From contig JAOPVG010000104.1 in assembly GCA_025966255.1 (NCBI GenBank), forward strand, positions 1-5,362: 5,362 nt of DNA. Direction: 5' to 3'. Numbering within the stretch: position 1 is the first letter of the stretch; each line of letters starts with the position of its first letter. Origin of the DNA: Jatrophihabitans sp. Its GTDB lineage: Bacteria > Actinomycetota > Actinomycetes > Mycobacteriales > Jatrophihabitantaceae. The notes beneath the pieces were generated by a model. That model did not search any database. It had not been told where the DNA came from and saw nothing but the letters and a program-made list of their open reading frames with translations. Made by a program: the position numbers and the translations under genes. Below, piece by piece: positions 1 to 5,362 of the stretch.

Positions 1-506
1 TGCACGCCGTTGCGAGCCTGGCCACCAATGTCGAGTAGCACCATGTGTTTCTGGCCGGCGGGATTGCGCGTCGCGTCGCGAGCGCCGAGGCCCCGCATCG
101 CTGCCAGATCCCGCGGCGTCCCGTGCAGTGAACGCAAGTAGTGGCCATCGGTCACCCAACCCGGCTTGGTCCGGGGCGGCAGGCCCACTTTGCGCTGCGG
201 GTGCGCAGCGGCTGTGGCCTTCGGTTTCGGCTTGGGCGCGGCCGTCGGCACGTCGGGGAGGACGACGGTCAAGCTCAAGCCGCCGATGTAGAAATGCGCC
301 TGGACTTTGGCCGTCGGGCGCGCGGTCTCCTTGGTCTTTGCCGCCGAGCCGCGCGCCTGGCCCTGCGAATGGCGTAAGGGCGAAGCGGCCGCGGCGGTCG
401 AGTCTTCGAACGTCAGGACGAGCACGACAACGAGCGTGCAGAGGACCGTGACAAGGGCAATGATGTGGGTGCGGGTGGGCAAGATGATGCGACTGCGTAG
501 GGGCAA
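1..506 (-). CDS. Unrecognised membrane-anchored or secreted protein (N-terminal part, truncated by window edge)
   Basis: An open frame of 168 codons runs leftward off the window without a stop. It has no early ATG. I place the start at TTG 504-506, where a GGAAG stretch (518-522) lies 11 nt upstream; TTG 480-482 is an alternative without a visible ribosome site. The protein begins with a basic segment (R4, R6, R12), then a hydrophobic helix at about residues 15-33 (IIALVTVLCTLVVVLVLTF), which is a membrane anchor or uncleaved signal. An Ala/Lys/Pro-rich linker follows, including PKPKPK near residue 95. A more ordered part starts near residue 121 (GHYLRSLHGTPRDLAAMRGLGARDATRNP is split here only by my reading) and includes HMVLLDIGGQ at residues 154-163. 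Basic N-terminus plus helix suggests the C-terminal part is extracytoplasmic. I cannot name the family or function. Leu44 is a TTA codon, rare in such GC-rich genomes. It is co-directional with the regulator gene but separated by about 210 nt. Confidence 0.72.
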   Translation of the reverse strand, partial: MPLRSRIILPTRTHIIALVTVLCTLVVVLVLTFEDSTAAAASPLRHSQGQARGSAAKTKETARPTAKVQAHFYIGGLSLTVVLPDVPTAAPKPKPKATAAAHPQRKVGLPPRTKPGWVTDGHYLRSLHGTPRDLAAMRGLGARDATRNPAGQKHMVLLDIGGQARNGV

Positions 507-715
507 AACAAAGTCAACTTCCGAGGTGATGAGGTGAACCGCTCTGGAGCCGATTCCGGTCCGGAATCGCGGCCGTAGGCCTCGTGGCCTCGTGACAGTC
601 GCGCAGAGCATCGCCTTCGTCGAGGGTAATAACCGGATAAGATCGTTCACACGAGACGGTCGCCACACCGGCCTTGACGCGCGGCGCGGGCCACCTCGTT
701 CCAGCCGGACCGGCC
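507..715. other. Intergenic gap between the partial gene and the regulator gene
   Basis: No convincing gene is seen here. The stretch holds a 19-bp palindrome (551-569, listed separately) and an 8-bp tandem repeat GGCCTCGT at 578-585 and 586-593. A short inverted repeat GCCGG-A-CCGGC (704-714) sits directly after the regulator stop codon, but it has a 1-nt loop and no T-run, so it is not a convincing terminator. No clear -10/-35 pair for the leftward gene could be picked. Confidence 0.5.
551..569. promoter_or_regulatory. 19-bp palindrome, possible operator upstream of the leftward partial gene
   Basis: CGATTCCGG-T-CCGGAATCG has perfect 9-bp arms around a single central base. A 1-nt centre is too tight for an RNA hairpin with all pairs formed, so a binding site for a dimeric DNA-binding protein is the more natural reading. 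It lies about 45 bp upstream of the proposed TTG start at 506, in the position expected of a promoter-proximal operator. Its sequence is unlike the three CAATC-type sites of the regulator-transporter region, so a different regulator would be expected. The binding protein is unknown. Confidence 0.4.
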
Positions 716-1741
716 TTATCGGACCGGAACGGCCACCCGCGCCGTGGTGCCGCGCTCCATGAATTTGACGGGCAGTAGCACCTGGGTGGCGGCGTCCGGA
801 GGGCGTCCATCCAGCCACGCCAACAGCGTCTGCGCGGCGAGCTCACCCATCCGGCGAAGTGGGACGCGGACCGTCGTGAACGGCGGGCTCAGCCGGCTCA
901 TGAAGTCGATGTCGTTGTAGCCGGTGATCGATACGTCGGCCGGACAGGTGATGCCGCGCTCAGCGAGGGCCTGCGCCGCGCCCAGGGCGAGAAGGTCGTT
1001 GGCGGCGACGATAGCGGTGAAGTCCATACCCTGCTGCAACGCGGCGCGCACCGCTTCAGCGCCGGCCTGCTCGGTATACGACGCGCCCGCAATCGAGAGG
1101 TCGCCCGACAGGCCGTGCGCCCGCATCGACTGACGGAAGGCGTCCGAACGGTCGCGCGCGGTCGACGTGTTGGCGGGTCCGCCGAGGTGCAGGATCGCGC
1201 AGTGCCCCAGGGCCGTCAGGTGATCGACGCACAGGTCGACGCCGCGCCGGTCGTCGGCGCCGATGTACGGGAACAGGCCGGCGGCGTTGCGCCGGTTCAC
1301 CAGCACCGTCGGCGTGCCGACGGCCGCGAGGTCATCGAGAGTCGCATCCTCCCACCGCGCGGTCGCGACGATGAATCCGTCCACACCCCGGGCGGACATC
1401 GCCGCAACCTGCGAGCCCTCGGTGGCCGGGTCGTTGTTGGTATCGGTGAGGACGAGGGTGTAGCCCGCCTCGCTGAGCACCTGCTCGGCCCCGCGAACGA
1501 TTTGCGGAAAGAGCGGGTTGGTGATGTCGGGGATGACCAGGGCGACCACGAACGAGCGTGAGGTGCGCAGCCCCCGCGCGAGCGTGTTGGGCACGTACCC
1601 GAGCCGCTGCGCGACCAGCTCCACCCGGCGGACGGTACGTCGGCTCACTCCGTCGCGGGCGGCTGGATTCAGCGCACGCGAGGCGGTACCCGGATGCACG
1701 CCGGCCTCTCGAGCAACATCAACCAGGCGCACCCTCGTCAT
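716..1741 (-). CDS. LacI/GalR-family transcriptional regulator
   Basis: Complete 341-residue protein, the usual length for LacI/GalR repressors. ATG 1739-1741 is preceded by GAGGTG (1747-1752) with a 5-nt gap, and the stop is TAA at 716-718. Residues 4-25 form the N-terminal helix-turn-helix (VRLVDVAREAGVHPGTASRA); numbering matches E. coli LacI, giving P17, G18 and R22 in the recognition helix. The hinge segment YVPNTLARGL (49-58) ends in Leu58, equivalent to the minor-groove leucine that wedges into the central CpG of LacI/PurR operators. From about residue 63 a periplasmic-binding-protein-like effector and dimer domain follows, with typical motifs PDITNPLF, AAND (N248, D249) and GYND (274-277). 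The ligand cannot be read from the sequence. The gene is divergent from a LIV-type importer operon, and operator-like sites lie in the shared control region. The likely role is a ligand-responsive repressor of that operon and of itself; the family is certain, the targets are inferred. Confidence 0.95.
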   Translation of the reverse strand: MTRVRLVDVAREAGVHPGTASRALNPAARDGVSRRTVRRVELVAQRLGYVPNTLARGLRTSRSFVVALVIPDITNPLFPQIVRGAEQVLSEAGYTLVLTDTNNDPATEGSQVAAMSARGVDGFIVATARWEDATLDDLAAVGTPTVLVNRRNAAGLFPYIGADDRRGVDLCVDHLTALGHCAILHLGGPANTSTARDRSDAFRQSMRAHGLSGDLSIAGASYTEQAGAEAVRAALQQGMDFTAIVAANDLLALGAAQALAERGITCPADVSITGYNDIDFMSRLSPPFTTVRVPLRRMGELAAQTLLAWLDGRPPDAATQVLLPVKFMERGTTARVAVPVR

Positions 1742-1774
1742 GCGGCCACCTCAGCTAGAAGTCGAGTTTCGATC

Positions 1775-1804
1775 ATCTAAGTCCACAATCCTTTGCGGGC
1801 GCAA
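1775..1804 (-). promoter_or_regulatory. Possible promoter of the LacI-family regulator gene
   Basis: On the minus strand TTGCGC (1799-1804) and TTAGAT (1775-1780) are separated by 18 nt, giving a weak -35/-10 pair and a predicted leader of roughly 27 nt before the regulator ATG. Both boxes match the sigma-70-type consensus poorly (three of six each), so this is tentative. The operator-like site at 1784-1797 lies between the two boxes, as expected for self-repression. Confidence 0.3.
1784..1797. promoter_or_regulatory. Operator-like site O3 near the regulator promoter
   Basis: CACAATCCTTTGCG differs at one of 14 positions from the site at 1978-1991. It lacks the central CG typical of LacI-family operators, having CC, so it may bind more weakly. 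It lies 43-56 bp upstream of the regulator ATG, between the tentative -35 and -10 boxes, and would fit autoregulation. An overlapping small palindrome TTGCG-GG-CGCAA (1793-1804) is also present. Confidence 0.5.
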
Positions 1805-1841
1805 GCGGCAAGGCCCTCTGCGGCGGCTTTGTAATCCGCTA

Positions 1842-1870
1842 TTGACATGGCCAGCATCGCGGAGCAATCT
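1842..1870 (+). promoter_or_regulatory. Likely promoter of the ABC transporter operon
   Basis: TTGACA at 1842-1847 is a perfect -35 hexamer. CAATCT at 1865-1870, 17 nt downstream, is the best -10; it keeps only the A at position 2 and the T at position 6, which are the most conserved -10 bases. The predicted start is near 1877, leaving a leader of about 92 nt before the GTG of the binding-protein gene. The operator-like site at 1873-1886 would cover the start of transcription. The -35 is clear; the -10 choice is inferred. Confidence 0.5.
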
Positions 1871-1872
1871 AA

Positions 1873-1886
1873 CGCAATCGTTTGTG
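1873..1886. promoter_or_regulatory. Operator-like site O1 over the predicted transporter transcription start
   Basis: CGCAATCGTTTGTG is an imperfect palindrome centred on CG: five of seven symmetric pairs match. With flanks, ACGCAATCGTTTGTGC agrees with the E. coli PurR box ACGCAAACGTTTGCGT at 13 of 16 positions, which is the general pattern of LacI/GalR-family operators. It begins 3 bp after the predicted -10 box, so a bound repressor would block initiation. The natural binder is the divergently encoded LacI-family protein, by inference. Confidence 0.6.
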
Positions 1887-1953
1887 CATCCCGTGGACAT
1901 GACGCTGTTGCAATCGGAACGTCAGCGCGGGGGCAACCCGACTCCACTCCTTC

Positions 1954-1960
1954 AGGAGGT
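1954..1960 (+). promoter_or_regulatory. Strong ribosome binding site fixing the GTG start of the binding-protein gene
   Basis: AGGAGGT is a near-complete match to the anti-Shine-Dalgarno sequence and lies 8 nt before GTG 1969-1971. It settles the start in favour of this GTG, which yields an intact lipoprotein signal peptide. ATG 1899-1901 upstream is out of frame and has no such site. Confidence 0.85.
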
Positions 1961-1968
1961 CGTCTTCG

Positions 1969-3228
1969 GTGCTTCACCACAATCGTTTGCGACGAGGTCT
2001 CCCGGTTGCTTGCGCAACCGCGGTGGCGCTCGTACTCGCGGCCGGCTGCGCATCCAGAGCCAGCACGGCGCCGGCGGGCGGGAACAAGAACGCTTCCACG
2101 TCCAAGACGCTGGTGATCGGGGCGTCGGTGTCACTCACCGGCGACTTCTCCGACTCCGGCAAGGCGGTGCAACGCGGCTACCAGCTGTGGGCCGACACCG
2201 TGAACGCGAAGGGCGGGATTCTCGGCCGCAAGGTCAAGATGGACATCGTCAACGACGCCTCCAGCCCAAACCAGGTGGTCACGAACTACCAGAACCTGAT
2301 CAACAAGGACCACGTCGACCTGACCTTCGGGCCCTTCTCGACGCTGCTGACCATTCCGGCCGCGCAGGTCGCCAAGCGGTACGGATACGCGTTCCTGGCC
2401 CCGGCCGGCGGGGGCCCGAAGGTGTTCGAGCAGAACCTGAACAACTTCTTCTTCGTGCAGCCGGCGCCGACGACGCAGGCCGGCGATGTGTTCGCGGCCT
2501 ACATCCTCAGCCTGCCGGCCGCGCAGCGTCCGAAGACGGCGGCCTACGCCGAACTCGACGATCCGTTCTCCGCGCCGATCGCCGAGAACATCCGGCAGAA
2601 GTTCGAAGCGGCCGGCATCAAGACGGTCTACAAGCAGGTCTACCCGTCGGAGACCGCCGACCTGTCGCCGGTCATGGGAGCGATCGCGGCCAAGCACCCC
2701 GACGTCATAGTCGGCGGCACGCAGAACCAGGACGCGTACGCGCAGGTGAAGAGCCTCGTCCAGCTGAAGTACAACCCGAAGTTCATGTTCCTGTCGAACG
2801 GCGCGAACTCGCCGTTGGAGTTCCCGGACAAGGTGGGTGCGGCAAACACCGCCGGCATCTTCTCCGCCAGCGACTGGTTCCCCGGCTCGACTGCCGCGGG
2901 CAGTGCCGCGTTCACCACGGCCTACATCAATAAGTACGGCGGCACCGCGCAGAAGGTCGACGACAGCAGTGCCGAGGCCTTCGCCGCCGGCCAGCTCGTC
3001 GAGGCGGTCGCCAGCCAGACCCACAAGGTCGACAACGCGACGATCATCAGCACGCTGCACTCGGGTAGCTGGCCGACGCTGCTCGGGAACCTGTCCTGGT
3101 CGGCGAACGGTGCGCCGAACGGGGAGTTCAATCTCGTCCAATGGGAGAGCGGCAAGCTGGTCCCGGTCTTCCCGACGAAGATCGCGCAGGCCGCGCCCGT
3201 GGCGCCCAAGCCGAACTGGGGCGGGTGA
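1969..3228 (+). CDS. Lipoprotein substrate-binding protein of a LIV-type (branched-chain amino acid/amide) ABC importer
   Basis: Complete 419-residue protein that captures the solute outside the membrane and delivers it to the LivH/LivM permeases. The start is GTG, fixed by AGGAGGT 8 nt upstream. Residues 1-26 form a lipoprotein signal: basic RLRR, a hydrophobic stretch, then LAAGC with Cys27 as the expected lipidated residue. A Ser/Ala/Gly/Asn-rich tether (28-46) follows. From residue 47 the type I periplasmic-binding fold (Peripla_BP_6, LivJ/LivK-like) is recognisable: IGASVSLTGDFSDSG at 50-64, NAKGGILGRK, then FGPFSTLLTIPAAQ and FLAPAGGGP, which correspond to ligand-contacting segments of LIV-binding protein, and DVIVGGTQNQDAY in the second lobe. 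The family includes binders of Leu/Ile/Val, amides, urea and aromatic acids; the ligand here cannot be assigned, and the contact segments differ from those of E. coli LivJ. The short Pro-rich end (QAAPVAPKPNWGG) is probably flexible. It is first in the operon, with livH starting 3 nt after its stop. Confidence 0.93.
   Translation: MLHHNRLRRGLPVACATAVALVLAAGCASRASTAPAGGNKNASTSKTLVIGASVSLTGDFSDSGKAVQRGYQLWADTVNAKGGILGRKVKMDIVNDASSPNQVVTNYQNLINKDHVDLTFGPFSTLLTIPAAQVAKRYGYAFLAPAGGGPKVFEQNLNNFFFVQPAPTTQAGDVFAAYILSLPAAQRPKTAAYAELDDPFSAPIAENIRQKFEAAGIKTVYKQVYPSETADLSPVMGAIAAKHPDVIVGGTQNQDAYAQVKSLVQLKYNPKFMFLSNGANSPLEFPDKVGAANTAGIFSASDWFPGSTAAGSAAFTTAYINKYGGTAQKVDDSSAEAFAAGQLVEAVASQTHKVDNATIISTLHSGSWPTLLGNLSWSANGAPNGEFNLVQWESGKLVPVFPTKIAQAAPVAPKPNWGG
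1978..1991. promoter_or_regulatory. Operator-like site O2 inside the start of the binding-protein gene
   Basis: CACAATCGTTTGCG shares the exact 10-mer CAATCGTTTG with O1, and its reverse complement matches O1 at 12 of 14 positions. It occupies codons 4-8 (His-Asn-Arg-Leu-Arg) of the substrate-binding protein gene. The centre is 105 bp from the centre of O1, close to ten turns of B-DNA, an arrangement that favours looping or a roadblock to elongation. Chance recurrence of a 10-mer cannot be excluded, but three related sites in about 210 bp make it unlikely. Confidence 0.5.
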
Positions 3229-3231
3229 GCC

Positions 3232-4110
3232 GTGCACGCTCTCGTTCAAGGAATTATTCTCGGCATCCTCACGGCCGGTGTGTACGCGCTGATGGCGTCC
3301 GGACAGACCTTGATATTCGGCATCATGAAGGTCGTCAACCTCGCGCAGGGCGCGATGGTGATCCTCGCGGCGTACCTGTCGTACCAGCTGTTCGCGAGTT
3401 TCGGCATCGACCCGTTCCTCGCCATCCCGATCACCACGGCGGCGCTGTTCGTGGTCGGTGTGCTGGTCGAGTTGCTGTTTCTTCGTCCGCTGCGCAAGGA
3501 GGACCGTTCGGAACTCAGCCTGTTGGTCACGTTCGCGGTGGCCCTGCTGCTCGAAGGCATCATGAGCGTCGTCTGGAGCACCAACGTCCGCAGCATCAAC
3601 ACCACCTATGCGGATGCGAGCTGGACGGTGTTCGGCTACCAGATCACGCTCGTGCGGCTGTGGGCTTTCCTGCTCTCGCTGGCCGCTCTGGGCGGCTTGT
3701 ACCTGCTGTTGAATCGGACCCGGTTCGGCCGGGCCGTGCGGGCGAGCGTGCAGAACCCCGAATCGGCGCGACTTCTCGGCGTGCAGGCCAGCCGGATCTC
3801 GGCGATCGGGTTCGGTATCGGCGCGGCAACCGCGGCGGCGGCGGGTTCGGTCTTCGGGCTGCTGTATCCGTTCAACTCCGGTAGCCACTACGACCTGATC
3901 TCGAAGCTGCTGTCGATCGTGCTCCTCGGCGGTCTCGGCAGCATCGGCGGTGCGGTCGTCGGCGCCGGCATCATCTCGGTCTCGTCGGCGGTCGTCGCCT
4001 CGACGGTGTCGCCGATCTGGTCCGACATGACCTTCTTCATCGTGCTGCTGCTGGTGCTGCTCGTCCGCCCGCGTGGCCTTTTCGGTGCGTCCGCCCGGGG
4101 GGCAATATGA
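3232..4110 (+). CDS. livH: LIV-type ABC transporter permease LivH
   Basis: Complete 292-residue integral membrane protein, the normal size for LivH, forming half of the membrane channel. The GTG start lies 3 nt after the upstream stop with only a weak GGGCGGG-type ribosome site, so translational coupling is likely. The N-terminus GIILGILTAGVYALMASG is the characteristic first helix, followed by VVNLAQGAM (N36 to G40 and on), the family's NLAHG-like signature. About eight hydrophobic segments are visible. The cytoplasmic ATPase-coupling loop is NPESARLLGVQASR starting at residue 175, next to helix-rich GFGIGAATAAAAG. LLGGLGSIGGAVVGA near residue 235-250 and the closing VLLVRPRGLFG are standard for the family. 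The stop overlaps the livM start by four bases (ATGA). The substrate is set mainly by the binding protein. Confidence 0.95.
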   Translation: MHALVQGIILGILTAGVYALMASGQTLIFGIMKVVNLAQGAMVILAAYLSYQLFASFGIDPFLAIPITTAALFVVGVLVELLFLRPLRKEDRSELSLLVTFAVALLLEGIMSVVWSTNVRSINTTYADASWTVFGYQITLVRLWAFLLSLAALGGLYLLLNRTRFGRAVRASVQNPESARLLGVQASRISAIGFGIGAATAAAAGSVFGLLYPFNSGSHYDLISKLLSIVLLGGLGSIGGAVVGAGIISVSSAVVASTVSPIWSDMTFFIVLLLVLLVRPRGLFGASARGAI

Positions 4111-5183
4111 ATCGCCTGAAGAGAATGGGCCCGACCCGGGCGGTGGTGTTCTTCGCCGTGCTGGCTGCACTGCCTTCGATGAACCTCGCCCACTGGGTGC
4201 TCAACATGTTGGTGTTCACGCTGATGTACGCCGTCATGTCGAGCGCATGGAATCTCGTCGGCGGGATGGCGGGTTACCCGTCACTCGGGCATGCCGCCTT
4301 CTTCGGGATCGGTGCCTACACGGTGGGCATCTGGTTCCAGCACCACGGCATCCACAGCGGTTACGAGCCGTTCCTCATCCTGCCCTTCGTCGGACTGGCC
4401 GCCGCGCTGGTCGGGATTCCGGTGGCAGCGATCTCGATGCGCACCAGGTCGGACGTCTTTGCGATCGTGACGATCACGCTGCTGTTCGTCGTACAGACGC
4501 TGGCGTTCAACTTGCGCAGCCTCACCGGTGGCGCCCAGGGGCTCAGCATCCCGGCGGCACCGTTCTCGACCGCGACCTACGAGCGGCCGTTCTACGACGT
4601 GTTGCTCGTCCTGCTCGCGGTGGCGATGGGTCTCACCTGGGGTGCGATGCGGTCGAAGATCGGATTGTCGCTGGCCGCGGTGCGGGCGGACGAGGACAAG
4701 GCCGTCGGCATCGGAGTGCGCGTGCAGGGCGTCAAGCTGCTCGCGTTCGCGGTCAGCGTCGGCCTGACCGCCATGGTCGGCGGGTTGTGGGCGTACTACG
4801 AGGGCTTCGTCTATCCCCAGTTCGCCGTCGACCCGCTGATCACGATCGCGATAGTGCTGATGACGTTCCTGGGGGGCCGGGGCACCGTATGGGGTCCCGT
4901 GCTCGGCGCGTTCATCCTCGAACTCGCCCAGCAGTATTTCGCGTACAGCCTCGGCGGCAGCCAGTTCTATCTGATCGCGTACGCACTGGTGTTCCTCGTG
5001 GTCATGCTCCTGATGCCCCGCGGAATCGTCCCGTCGATCCAGGAACGGCTCCGGATGCGTCGCCGCCGCCGCGCCGCAGCTGCGCCACCTGCCGAGGACA
5101 GCGCGCCGCCGGGTCTGCCCTCGCCGCACCCCGTCACCGCCGCTGCCGGTCTCGGCGCCGCGAGCGGGCAAGGGGGCCACTGA
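4107..5183 (+). CDS. livM: LIV-type ABC transporter permease LivM
   Basis: Complete 358-residue membrane permease that pairs with LivH. ATG 4107 overlaps the livH stop as ATGA and is preceded by a GGGGG stretch 5 nt upstream. Family signatures are clear: NLVGGMAGYPSLGHAAFFGI (49-68), the LTGGAQGL segment, and the coupling loop RADEDKAVGIGVRVQGVK starting at residue 193, followed by LLAFAVSVGLTAMVGGLWA. FLGGRGTVWGPVLGAF and LMPRGIVP mark the last helices. From about residue 316 there is a 43-residue tail, RMRRRRRAAAAPPAEDS and onward, rich in Arg then Ala/Pro/Gly. It has no recognisable domain and should lie in the cytoplasm next to the ATPases; many LivM proteins end soon after the PRG motif. 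The stop shares one base with the next start (TGATG), indicating coupled translation. Confidence 0.95.
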   Translation: MNRLKRMGPTRAVVFFAVLAALPSMNLAHWVLNMLVFTLMYAVMSSAWNLVGGMAGYPSLGHAAFFGIGAYTVGIWFQHHGIHSGYEPFLILPFVGLAAALVGIPVAAISMRTRSDVFAIVTITLLFVVQTLAFNLRSLTGGAQGLSIPAAPFSTATYERPFYDVLLVLLAVAMGLTWGAMRSKIGLSLAAVRADEDKAVGIGVRVQGVKLLAFAVSVGLTAMVGGLWAYYEGFVYPQFAVDPLITIAIVLMTFLGGRGTVWGPVLGAFILELAQQYFAYSLGGSQFYLIAYALVFLVVMLLMPRGIVPSIQERLRMRRRRRAAAAPPAEDSAPPGLPSPHPVTAAAGLGAASGQGGH

Positions 5184-5362
5184 TGGGAGCACTGCTGGAT
5201 GTGCAGAACGTCTCCCGGAGTTTCGGGTCGGTCCACGCCGTACAGGACGCGTCCTTCTCGGTCGCCGAGGACTCGATCACCGCGCTCATCGGCCCGAACG
5301 GCTCCGGCAAGACGACCCTGTTCAACGTCATCACCGGTTACCTGCGGCCCGACCGGGGCAGC
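5183..5362 (+). CDS. livG: LIV-type ABC transporter ATP-binding protein LivG (N-terminal 60 residues, cut by window edge)
   Basis: ATG 5183-5185 overlaps the livM stop by one base and has AAGGGGG (5170-5176) as a ribosome site 6 nt upstream. The 60 visible residues contain LLDVQNVSRSFGSVHAVQD, with an aromatic A-loop-type position at Phe14, and a complete Walker A motif GPNGSGKTT at residues 37-45, then LFNVITGYLRPDRGS. This is the typical start of the ATPase that powers LivH/LivM; the NVITG-Y-RPDRG wording fits LivG better than LivF (which usually has a GL-P--G pattern after Walker A). Walker B, the signature motif and the LivG-specific insertion lie beyond the window, so LivG versus LivF rests on gene order and this short match. 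Confidence 0.88.
   Translation, partial: MGALLDVQNVSRSFGSVHAVQDASFSVAEDSITALIGPNGSGKTTLFNVITGYLRPDRGS

Noticed and set aside
512..517. TTGACT on the minus strand as a -35 box for the leftward gene
   Set aside because: It lies only about 6 nt before the proposed start codon, and no suitable -10 box follows at 16-18 nt.
704..714. Inverted repeat GCCGG-A-CCGGC right after the regulator stop as a terminator
   Set aside because: The loop is one base, the stem five pairs, and there is no following T-run, so it is not a convincing intrinsic terminator.
1909..1922. TGCAATCGGAACGT as a fourth operator
   Set aside because: Only the left half (GCAATCG) matches the other three sites; the right half GAAC departs from TTTG, so at most it is a half-site.
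1928..1940. CGGG-GGCAA-CCCG stem in the leader of the transporter transcript as a riboswitch or attenuator element
   Set aside because: A four-pair stem alone is expected by chance in GC-rich DNA, and no alternative pairing, T-run or known riboswitch core was seen.
1518..2933. A 471-codon open frame on the plus strand across the regulator start, the control region and half of the binding-protein gene
   Set aside because: It overlaps two well-supported genes, shows Arg/Pro/Gly-rich shadow composition and no recognisable domain. An internal ATG at 1899 in this frame also lacks a ribosome site.
2131..4170. A 679-codon open frame on the minus strand, antisense to the binding-protein and livH genes
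   Set aside because: Its translation is rich in Arg, Asp, Glu, Gln and His with no domain, which is the normal mirror image of GC-rich coding sequence; the plus-strand genes have unmistakable family motifs and start signals.

Overview
The window looks like chromosome from a GC-rich actinobacterium. Base composition is high in G+C, third codon positions are almost all G or C, GTG and probably TTG serve as start codons, and the lipoprotein signal has the LAAGC form common in Actinobacteria. The genus cannot be fixed from the sequence.

Layout from left to right: (i) 1-506, minus strand, the N-terminal 168 codons of an unrecognised membrane-anchored or secreted protein that runs off the left edge; (ii) 507-715, a non-coding gap with a near-perfect 19-bp palindrome; (iii) 716-1741, minus strand, a complete LacI/GalR-family transcriptional regulator; (iv) 1742-1968, a divergent control region; (v) 1969-5362, plus strand, a tightly packed operon for a branched-chain-amino-acid-type (LIV/HAAT) ABC importer: lipoprotein substrate-binding protein, permease LivH, permease LivM and the first 60 residues of ATPase LivG. 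Gene junctions in the operon are 3 nt apart, a 4-nt ATGA overlap, and a 1-nt TGATG overlap, so the genes are almost certainly co-transcribed. A LivF-type second ATPase would be expected beyond the right edge.

The most informative part is the control region. Three copies of a 14-bp pseudo-palindrome, consensus C-R-CAATC-S-TTTG-Y-G, lie at 1784-1797, 1873-1886 and 1978-1991. They resemble classic LacI/GalR/PurR operators (PurR box ACGCAAACGTTTGCGT). One falls inside the putative regulator promoter, one lies over the predicted start of the transporter transcript just after a consensus TTGACA -35 box, and one lies in codons 4-8 of the substrate-binding protein gene. The last two are 105 bp apart, about ten helical turns. 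The simplest reading is that the regulator represses both itself and the transporter, possibly through a DNA loop, and is released by a small molecule linked to the transported solute. LacI control of a LIV-type importer is not the usual pairing, so the solute may not be a branched-chain amino acid.
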